Below, piece after piece: positions 9,172-16,131 of a stretch of 18,138 bases of DNA. Location of the stretch: contig JAHLKG010000055.1 of the NCBI GenBank assembly GCA_025526995.1, forward strand, positions 1-18,138, given 5' to 3'. The stretch is from Powellomyces hirtus. Taxonomy: Eukaryota; Chytridiomycota; Chytridiomycetes; Spizellomycetales; Powellomycetaceae. The translations under genes were made by a program, and so were the position numbers. Under the pieces are notes generated by a model. The model was not told the DNA's origin and searched no databases. It saw only the letters and a list, made by a program, of their open reading frames with translations. The stretch's first letter is position 1. Every line of letters starts with the position of its first letter.

Positions 9172-9191
9172 GGTTGGTGTAAACCAACGCA
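9172..9191 (+). repeat. Simple hairpin GGTTGG...CCAACGC
   Basis: The stem GTTGG/CCAAC is followed by GCA. Close relatives are at 8319-8340 and 9870-9893 (stem GTTGGG/CCCAAC). These are three independent copies with different loops. Confidence 0.6.
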
Positions 9192-9371
9192 TATTTAATT
9201 TCTCCATGTCCGTTGGACCCTTGCCGACAGGGGAGGGTTCATAAGGTTGGTTATTTAACCGACCGCCAAGGACATTAGTCTACTTGCTGGTAATGATCCT
9301 TGGGCCTGGGCCCTATAGGGGCCGCCGGCTCCGCCCGGCAGGGCAAGGACATTACGCATTATAATAATTCT

Positions 9372-9434
9372 GTCCGTTGTTAGAACAGCAGTATGATGTT
9401 CGAAGCAGGAGAAGCTTTAGCTTCGAGAGGACGC
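9372..9434 (+). repeat. Module lacking the GGACC antibox, with GAACA...TGTTC hairpin
   Basis: It opens GTCCGTTG without the immediate GGACC found in other modules, so its GTCC can pair only with the closing GGAC. The hairpin GAACAGCAGTATGATGTTC follows and is shared exactly with the module at 10633-10703. The second hairpin is GAAGC/GCTTC. Confidence 0.65.
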
Positions 9435-10551
9435 TATTATCTGTATAGGGTCCGCTGGACCGCGGTCTGCAAGACCAAGGTTCATGAGGGGGCCCCAGGG
9501 CCGCCGAAAGGACGCAGGGGTGGATCTTGATCCACGCATGTCGGCTGGTCCGTTGGACCGGAGGCTTCAGCCGAGGGTTCCTGAGGTTGAGGTAATCAAC
9601 CGATACGGACGCCTTATTATAATTCTTAAGGTCTGGTTGTACCCAAAGTTGGTTAATATACCGACTGAAGGGGACATGAGGTTGGAAACCGAAAAGACCG
9701 CATGGGTCCGATGACTTTAAGTGTAACGTAGTGTAACGTAGTGTAACGACAAGGCATGAAAGCTTTAGCTTGAAAGGACGCTACTGTATAAGGTCCGTTG
9801 GACCGGAAGTCGGGGTACCGACTGAGGGGCCAGGAGGTTGGTTATGAAATAAACCGACAGGACGCCATAGGTTGGGGGTTAATACCCAACGCAATATATT
9901 AAAAGGGTCGGGCTTGACCGACGCCCAGGTTCAGGTTGTGTAATAAACCTGGACGCTATCTAGTTGTCTATTGGTAGCCGCTGCTGCAAGGCTACGCCCT
10001 TCTCTAAGGGGTCCGGTGGACCTGGCATGAGGCCCTGTCGGGCGGCGCCTCCGTAAGGGGCGCTCCGCCGACGGCCCCTAATGGGCCCAGGGCCGATAGG
10101 TTAGGTTCATAAGGACACAGCAGACAAGAAAATTATCAATTTTTAAAGGCTGCTATATAGAGATCGGTCGATTCCATCAACCTTTGGTTTAATGAATGAA
10201 CACAGTGAATGAATATAACGCCATAGTCTGCAAACTAAGCTGTGGGGTCCGTTGGACCTATGTTGGTTATACCGACTTAGGGCCAAGGCAGACTTGTCTG
10301 GCTAGGACGCTGTCGGGCGGCAGCAGCCGACGGCCCCAGGAGGTTCCAGCATATGATAATGTGCTGAGAATCCTACGGCCGACCAGCCGAGGGTACGGGT
10401 GGTTGTGTTAACACGACCGCAAGGACCCAGGAGGGACTAAAATTTATTTGAAGGACCGCCTAGGCTGCAATTGATGCCGAACACCCGCAGGGTGATTGTA
10501 ATGAATGACACCATGGGTGGAATGAATGGCTCTTTATTAATTTGTTATCTC

Positions 10552-10614
10552 GGTCCGTTGGACCTTACCCTAAGGGAAGGACCATAAGGTCGTGATAGCG
10601 ACCGATAAGGACGC
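10552..10614 (+). repeat. Canonical hairpin module
   Basis: It opens GGTCCGTTGGACC, then has hairpin CCTTACCCTAAGGG, linker ACCATAAGG, hairpin GGTCGTGATAGCGACC and closing AAGGACGC. It shares its 3' half with 8674-8739. Confidence 0.7.
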
Positions 10615-10716
10615 ATTAAATCTGTTTCCTTGGGTCTGGTGGCTTGAACAGCAGTATGATGTTCGAGGCATGGTGAACTTGGGAACAAGTTTAGCAAGGA
10701 CGCTATAATGCTTTCT

Positions 10717-10740
10717 GGTAAAGACTTTAGGATTTACGCA
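10717..10740 (+). repeat. Simple hairpin GGTAAAG...TTTACGC, array end
   Basis: The stem GTAAA/TTTAC is followed by GCA. A relative lies at 8571-8595. It is the last clear member before the AT-rich region. Confidence 0.55.
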
Positions 10741-10944
10741 CCTTTTATGTTTAAGTTACTTAGCTTCTATATATCTATATTATTTATTATGGATCTTTAT
10801 TTGAACTTTCTTGGTAAATATTATGGCTGTAGTAACGTACGTTCCCACAAAAGATATATTTTAGTCTTGAACCTGACTTATGTCGGTACTATTTATGCAT
10901 ATCTAGTAAAAAGTGATTAGTTTTGGGTGAAAATCACCCAATGG

Positions 10945-11024
10945 GGATCCGCGGGACGTAGCCTAAGCCCTATAGGCTAGGACCGAGGGTAGTTTAAAAA
11001 AGATTATTATGTTTATGCGGATCC
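10945..11024 (+). repeat. Outlying hairpin element, GGATCCGC ends
   Basis: GGATCCGC (10945-10952) and GCGGATCC (11017-11024) form an 8-bp outer stem around a CCTA...TAGG hairpin and the familiar ACCGAGGGTA string of the modules. It is probably a divergent member outside the main array. Confidence 0.55.
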
Positions 11025-11031
11025 TAAATAA

Positions 11032-13957
11032 CCTTCAAGCCACAAAGTTCAGATTAAAAGGTGAATAAGCTTAGATAATGGGAGGGAAGCGTAGCTCCCT
11101 TTTCACTTATAAACAAGATGAAGGATTTATGCCATTTACAATATAACGTTCTTAACCAGACAAGTTAATAGAGCGGATCATCTTTTCCACCCTATCTTAT
11201 TGTCAAGTTGCATTGGTTTAAATCATAATGTTGGCTGGGCGATTTTAGCAAAAATGTGATCCATGTGATCCATTCGGAGTGATTTTGATGGCGGCGGGGT
11301 CAAGCCGCGCCTAATGTTAGTTTATCGTAGCAACCTAGTAGAATCCTGGCATGCTAGGTAACATGCTATTGAGTAGTTAATCTGGTTAGTTTGGTTTAGA
11401 GGGTTTGGTCCCTTCGGTTCATGGAAAATAGTTATGATTAGCCAGGTTTGGCTATGGCAGTTTCAATAGAAAGACCCAAGGGGGTGTTTAAATAATACAA
11501 AATGTAAATACATCTCCATCTTTATAACTGGTATTATAAAATATTTCAATAGTACCCCTATTTATACTTACTCCTGCTGATTGATTCGGCCCCAGCGAGT
11601 CTTCGAGCGGTATACTTGGTTGGGCCCGCCCTCAGGTGGGATTACCAACGCATTTTATGAATTGGTTTCATTCCTATTCCAGGCTCTCCTCCTTAAATAT
11701 TCTTATTAGTCTCTATCTATGACTTTAGATTTAGCATCTGCAGTAATAAATGGTCCGGATTATTAATCAGACTTTATTATTTTCCTATTTATAGTGGCAC
11801 CTATTAATATATTGTCTTTTATTATGATTACAATGGTTTTATTAAGCATTATTCGGTCAGCATTTACATTAGCCCCTCTAAATTAATTGCCGCTAATTCT
11901 TTGGTATTTATAATTATTTGTTTATTTACAACAATTTGTACTTTAAAATTCTTTTCTCTCAATATCGTTTAATGCAAAATAGTAATGGCTCTGTTGGCCA
12001 ATATAAGTACTTTTGAATCCATTAAAATAATTCCATTATACTGTGATAGCAAAGATTAATAAAAATCATCTCAGGATCCATGATTTCATCATGCGTATGG
12101 AATTTTTTGGAGGGTGATCATGTACAATAGAATCACCCTTGGGGGTAGATAGATAGTCTAACAGATTTAGTGTTATCTTATATAAACTTGCTGGTTGATT
12201 GGTAGTACTCATTATGATCTTTATCCTTACAGCTATTCAATGTTATCAGGTATAAAGAATCTTTTAGTCTATCAACTATTCAATATTATTTGATAAAGTT
12301 CTAGAAATGATTTCTAAGCATTCAGCTTAGCTACTTATAATACAGTAGTATCACATATGAACTGTAAAGAATGTGGTAGAGTTATAGAAAGTTGCACAAT
12401 TATTCCTTAAAGTTGTAAAGTATGATTTATAGTGATTAAATATGCTAATACTCTCACGTTCTTTGATATACTTGGATAAGTGTGGACATTATTCTATAGG
12501 TATTCACTAAGCTATAGCAGAATCAATGTAATTCGTAATTGATAAAGTACAGTTTTGATTATACAGCTTTAGCAATAATTACACCTAGAGGTTAAGCTGC
12601 TTGATTTATAGGTAATGATTATGCCAGCTGCTACAATAAATACCTTGGTATATTTAGGTTCTTTATATAGGCTGGTTTAGTCCTTACTATTAGTGGTATC
12701 ATGATCTACGATTATCTCTCGGGTATACCATATTGAACTATTTGTATATTTCCTTGCTACTATCTTACTTGCTTCCTATATATGTTTCCTACTCTTGCTA
12801 TTTAACCATTAAATAGACTCTTAGTTATAGATAATCATATTGGTTTGGTACCCCTTAATGTAGGTACAGCTAGTATCATTATATATTATCAAGGTGTAAA
12901 TTAGAGTAGTAGGTTATATACCAAACTGATTATCTTTATCTTTATTATGGTTATGGTTATTATGGTTATTACCTCTCCTTGGATTAATCTTAATTTGTAG
13001 TTGGTAAGTTCTAGACCTATATGAGCTTTATACCAATAAATTACTCCTAATGCTTCACTACATTTAGCATCTTACTCAAATATCCTCCATTCACTTTATT
13101 TGTTATCTGGACTCATAAAATCATAAATAAGAGGGTACCGTTTAACTTCCGATTAAGCCCATTACTGATAGTCTAATCACCCTGTGGTCTAATCCTATTG
13201 ATTGGATACCAGTCCACTTAAAGATGGTTCTTATAAATCCATAAAAGTCATTTAATGTCAAAACAACATCTATTTTTTTATTCAGTTTATGCGTAAATCT
13301 CAACTAAATAAAACCACTAATAAGAAGAGAGATCCAAATGGGTAATGACATAACCAGTGAAGCTAAGAAGTAAATAATAAACCTAGATGAGCAGGCATAA
13401 CCAAAAGATAATGGCTAAGCAGCAGACTACACGAGGTATAACCAAGGGTCAAGGGGGGGGGGGTATAGATACCAGTTAACAAGCCCTACGTGTCCATTTA
13501 ACCTAGATGTATATACCATAGTAGGTATGATTCTAAGTCCTACCTAGGAACTACAACCCCAAGTAATTAGTTACATGGTTATTTACACCGTGGCTCCGAT
13601 ATAAATTCATCCTCGGTCTCGGAGAGACCCATGGCCACGCCTATGGTCAAAGAATTTTAAATCATCAAGGCACCACCCTCAGGGTGAAGGCCCCGTAGAA
13701 TAAAGGTGTAAACCTAAAGTTAAGAACAAACTGCTGGAATAGTGATTCAACTAATTAAATAATAGATCCAATAATGAGAATTACACATCAACCCATAGAT
13801 GAGGAGGGGCCATACCAGATAGTTGATGGCACGCATATCAGGTGGTAGTGCATAACCATATTATCCTACACCTTAAAATAATACTGCTAATACTAATAAA
13901 CCAACTACTCCTGGGACACTGCAAATTCTAATTTTTATTAGGTACGACAAATACCAA
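11032..13957. other. Long AT-rich region, no recognised gene
   Basis: I read both strands with UAG as stop and as Leu and found no mitochondrial protein, rRNA motif or tRNA. Structured-looking GC pockets occur at about 11255-11330 and 11575-11655, where the string GGCCCCAGCG is shared with about 14159. A short tandem of TTATGG/TTATTATGG units lies near 12952-12972. An 11-base G-run is near 13453. A minus-strand frame with ATG at 13519 runs 125 codons to 13142 if three UAGs are Leu, but it passes through the G-run and has no recognisable family, so it is not called as a gene. Confidence 0.5.
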
Positions 13958-14027
13958 ACCCCAGGTAGGAATCGAACCTACACTACCAGGTTATGAGCCT
14001 GGGTTGCTACCATTACAATACCGGTTA
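13958..14027 (-). tRNA. trnM: tRNA-Met(CAU), predicted 5'-edited
   Basis: This is a 70-base cloverleaf: D stem TTGT/GCAA, anticodon stem CCAGG/CCTGG with loop CTCATAA (anticodon CAU), and T arm GTAGG-TTCGATT-CCTAC. The acceptor strands are TAACCGG and CTGGGGT. Pairs 4-7 form (one G-U), but 1-72 (T/T), 2-71 (A/G) and 3-70 (A/G) do not. Mismatch limited to the first three positions is what 5' tRNA editing repairs. Whether it serves initiation, elongation or both cannot be told. Confidence 0.92.
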
Positions 14028-14036
14028 CCTATTTTT

Positions 14037-14055
14037 GGTATATATATATATATCG
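14037..14055. repeat. TA dinucleotide run
   Basis: A short (TA)n tract lies just upstream of trnM on its strand. It may be a simple slippage-prone spacer. Confidence 0.7.
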
Positions 14056-14271
14056 CATTCCAACCTATATCAGCTTTGCTGATCCGGAGATAATCCCAGG
14101 GCGGGCCGGCTCCTGTCGGTGGGCCGTCGTAAGATGGGATCACTGACGACCCTTTCGGCCCCAGCGCGTCTTAGGGGGGGGTAGGGGACAAGCACCTGCG
14201 GGTTGCGTAAACCCTAGTCAGATCTCGTCTTGCTACGTGAGGACTGATCCTAATCATTCCAGACGGATCAT
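14056..14271. repeat. GC-rich hairpin cluster between trnD and trnM
   Basis: ATATCAGCTTTGCTGATCC near 14066 is a perfect small hairpin related to the ATATCAGCAAAGCTGATTCC insert at about 9139. Further on are GGGCCGGC... palindromes, an 8-base G-run near 14172 and a GGGTTGCGTAAACCC hairpin followed by AGTCAGATCTCGTCT, which echoes the segment near 8873-8902. Confidence 0.55.
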
Positions 14272-14343
14272 GAGGGTGATGGGATTTGAACCCACAGCTG
14301 CCAACCTGACAAGTTGGTGTTTTACCAATTAAACTACACCCTC
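14272..14343 (-). tRNA. trnD: tRNA-Asp(GUC)
   Basis: This is a 72-base cloverleaf: acceptor GAGGGTG/CACCCTC fully paired, D stem GTTT/AAAC, anticodon stem CCAAC/GTTGG with loop TTGTCAG (anticodon GUC), and T arm with loop TTCAAAT. Unlike the other three tRNAs here it needs no acceptor editing. Confidence 0.95.
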
Positions 14344-14379
14344 TTTTTTTTTCAAGATAGGGTCTTTGGCCCTGGATCT

Positions 14380-14430
14380 CCTTCCTCGTTTTTCATCCAT
14401 GTGAAATATACCATTATTGGTATAGGAAGG
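14380..14430. repeat. CCTTCCT...AGGAAGG hairpin element, copy 2
   Basis: CCTTCCT (14380-14386) and AGGAAGG (14424-14430) flank a centre that begins like the element at 4620 and shares 21 consecutive bases with 15372-15392. Confidence 0.65.
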
Positions 14431-15371
14431 GGGAGAGGGGACCTAAAGAACAAAAATGACCAACGACCGACCGTCCGTAGGGACATCCAAGAATCAACAC
14501 CATTTAAAGTTAACAGCAAGAATAGAACCAACAACTAATACGGTGTGACCCTCCCCTAAAGGCCGAATAAAGTAATAGCCCGTCATAAGACGGGTTCATA
14601 ATAAGACCAGTACTTTAATAGAAGGTGGCTCTTCCCCAAAGGGCGAACCAAAGTTAATGGCATTAATAATACAGCAAGCCCGTTGTAAGATGGTTTAAAT
14701 GTATAGAGGGCCCCCTCCCCCTGGGTCGTGAGGTACCCAGTTCTTGGTCGGCCATACTTTTTACGACATTTTAACGGTCAGCCCCGACGGAAGTCGGGTT
14801 CAAGAATCAGGATAATAGGAAATGTCATCACTCTGGTGATTGCCCTCTACCATGAAGCCTTTATGGTCCACTAAGTAGACCTTAACCCAGTTTTACCCTC
14901 TCGTTATGATTATTGCGTAAGCTATTGTTGCATTAAATAAGTTACAGGTTCAGCATCCAAAGACTCAGATAAATGATTATTATTAGACCAAAGCCTAAAC
15001 AACTATAGACAAACATCAAGAGGGAAGTTACTAGTATTTATTAGCCAACACCTAAAGCATAAGTACCCTAGAGCTAAATCTTAAAAGGTTGATTAGGTCT
15101 ATTAGGTCGATTAAGTCGAAGATCAATTCGAATTAAGTTGAACTAATGCTTCATCAAGAATAATAATAATAATTAATAGAATATTACCAACTAAATATAG
15201 ATAATAATACTAATAGTTGAGTATTCCATAGCACTCCAACTTACAGTTAGATCAACAAGAAAGAAAGTAAATTTGGTAACCATGGCAAAATTAAGAGTAA
15301 ATAATTTAATAAAAGATTCAATAGAAAGGTAAATAACATGAAAAAGAAATAGAAATAATGCAACTCGTTCA

Positions 15372-15396
15372 CCTTCCTCGTTTTTCATCCATTTGT
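15372..15396. repeat. CCTTCCT element, left part, copy 3
   Basis: The first 21 bases are identical to the start of the element at 14380. The right-hand AGGAAGG end is not seen, so this copy is truncated or diverged. Confidence 0.6.
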
Positions 15397-15724
15397 GTTA
15401 TATCCTTATGGATGTCCAGGGATATCCCTTATAATAATAATAGCCGAAGGTCCACCTGAGGTCGGGGGTGAATAGCACATGAAACGTAAAAGACATAATC
15501 ATCCTAATAGAGAGTAACTGATTATCATAAGCCAAGATCATGAAGCTGTATTTCATTTACTTAACACCCTGTCGGGATATTTGATACCCCCCCCCCTCCT
15601 ACCTGTAGTACGATTCAACTAACTTTGGATATTATTGTATAGTGCCGGGGGCCCTAATCAGCTAGAGCTGATTCAATCTATCCCATATGCTAAGCGCCCC
15701 CCCCCCTTACGGTGCGGCCTCACT

Positions 15725-15796
15725 AGGGGTGGCAGGACTCGAACCTACAAATCATGGCACCAAAAACCATTGCCTTACCAATTTGGCTACACCTTT
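15725..15796 (-). tRNA. trnQ: tRNA-Gln(UUG), predicted 5'-edited
   Basis: This is a 72-base cloverleaf: D stem GCC/GGC, anticodon stem ATGGT/GCCAT with loop TTTTGGT (anticodon UUG), and T arm GTAGG-TTCGAGT-CCTGC. The acceptor strands AAAGGTG and CACCCCT pair at 1 and 4-7 but leave A/C mismatches at 2-71 and 3-70. A-to-G changes at positions 2 and 3 would restore the stem, matching known chytrid 5' editing. Confidence 0.92.
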
Positions 15797-16060
15797 CATG
15801 ACCCTGGTATGCAAACTTCGCTCGCATCCTTGGTGGGCTTCCAAGGTTCGGTGATTGATCATAATATACATCCTCGGGTTGACGCTACCCGAGTCAGGCA
15901 AGCCCGCCTGGACCGACAAGGATGACTTGTCGTACTTGTCTAGCGGAGCCATCCTCCGATCCGTAGGACTAGAGCACGATCACTCGATGAACGATAAGCA
16001 GGGGTCAAGAGATACACTCTAATCCACCTAACCAACCCGATGGTTGTATAAGGAGTCAAT
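15797..16060. other. trnP-trnQ spacer with hairpins
   Basis: The spacer holds GC-rich palindromes, including CTCGGGTTGACGCTACCCGAG near 15872 and CCTTGGTGGGCTTCCAAGG near 15828. No further tRNA cloverleaf was found on either strand. Confidence 0.5.
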
Positions 16061-16131
16061 CAGGGCGATAGGAATCGAACCTATATCGCTGATTCCCAAA
16101 ACCAGAATTCTAACCATTGAACTACGCCTAA
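16061..16131 (-). tRNA. trnP: tRNA-Pro(UGG), predicted 5'-edited
   Basis: This is a 71-base cloverleaf: D stem GTTC/GAAT, anticodon stem CTGGT/ATCAG with loop TTTGGGA (anticodon UGG), and T arm ATAGG-TTCGATT-CCTAT. The acceptor strands TTAGGCG and CGCCCTG pair at 4-7. Position 1-72 is T/G, 2-71 T/T and 3-70 A/C, so the defects again lie only in the first three positions. The 5' half is repeated at 1-40 through the contig overlap. Confidence 0.92.

Larger units (their letters stand above)
7786..10740 (+). repeat. Array of structured hairpin modules (GGTCY...AGGACGC family)
   Basis: About 20 related modules lie in one orientation, separated by short AT-rich linkers. The pattern is an opening box GGTCCGTTGGACC (or GGTCTGGTG), a variable hairpin often ending GCCGAGGG, the linker CATRAGG or CAGGAGG, a second variable hairpin, then a closing AAGGACGC or AAGACCGC. 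Clear modules are at about 7910-7976, 8063-8126, 8245-8315, 8387-8454, 8504-8566, 8674-8739, 8783-8919, 8936-9011, 9022-9086, 9208-9273, 9372-9434, 9449-9515, 9547-9612, 9630-9701, 9792-9865, 10010-10116, 10246-10310, 10552-10614 and 10633-10703. A less regular one is at 7786-7886. Opening GGTCT is matched by closing AGACC at 7910, 8387 and 9630; GGTCC is matched by GGAC elsewhere. Simple hairpins ending ACGC fill the gaps. No coding frame spans it. Nearest known analogue: double-hairpin elements of chytrid mtDNA. Function is unknown. Confidence 0.75.
14344..15724. other. Region between trnQ and trnD, no recognised gene
   Basis: This region is AT-rich with dispersed palindromes. A diverged direct repeat is visible at about 14540-14610 and 14625-14700 (each with a CCC-AAAGG.CGAA string, then a CCCGT hairpin). 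Minus-strand frames of 55-70 codons near 15190-15390 have hydrophobic runs but no family I know, and their MKNEEG start is part of a repeated hairpin. C-runs lie near 15585 and 15694. Confidence 0.5.

Noticed and set aside
7786..10740. Array as fragmented rRNA, hammerhead or twister ribozymes, or a CRISPR array
   Set aside because: The sarcin-ricin-like GAGAGGACC and CTGATAAG strings are isolated. The full cores (CUGAUGA plus GAAA, AGUACGAGAGGACC) are absent, and the repeats are not identical direct repeats with unique spacers.
10708..11031. 107-codon plus-strand frame starting ATG, one strand opposite to all genes
   Set aside because: It begins inside an array hairpin and ends inside another hairpin element. 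The sequence looks like AT-rich shadow coding with no known family.
13142..13519. 125-codon minus-strand frame with ATG, open if UAG is Leu
   Set aside because: With only UAA and UGA as stops in DNA this AT-rich, several frames of this length are expected by chance. It runs through an 11-base G/C homopolymer and matches no family I know.
15635..15925. 96-residue plus-strand ORF
   Set aside because: It overlaps trnQ on the opposite strand and GC hairpins; it is a shadow.
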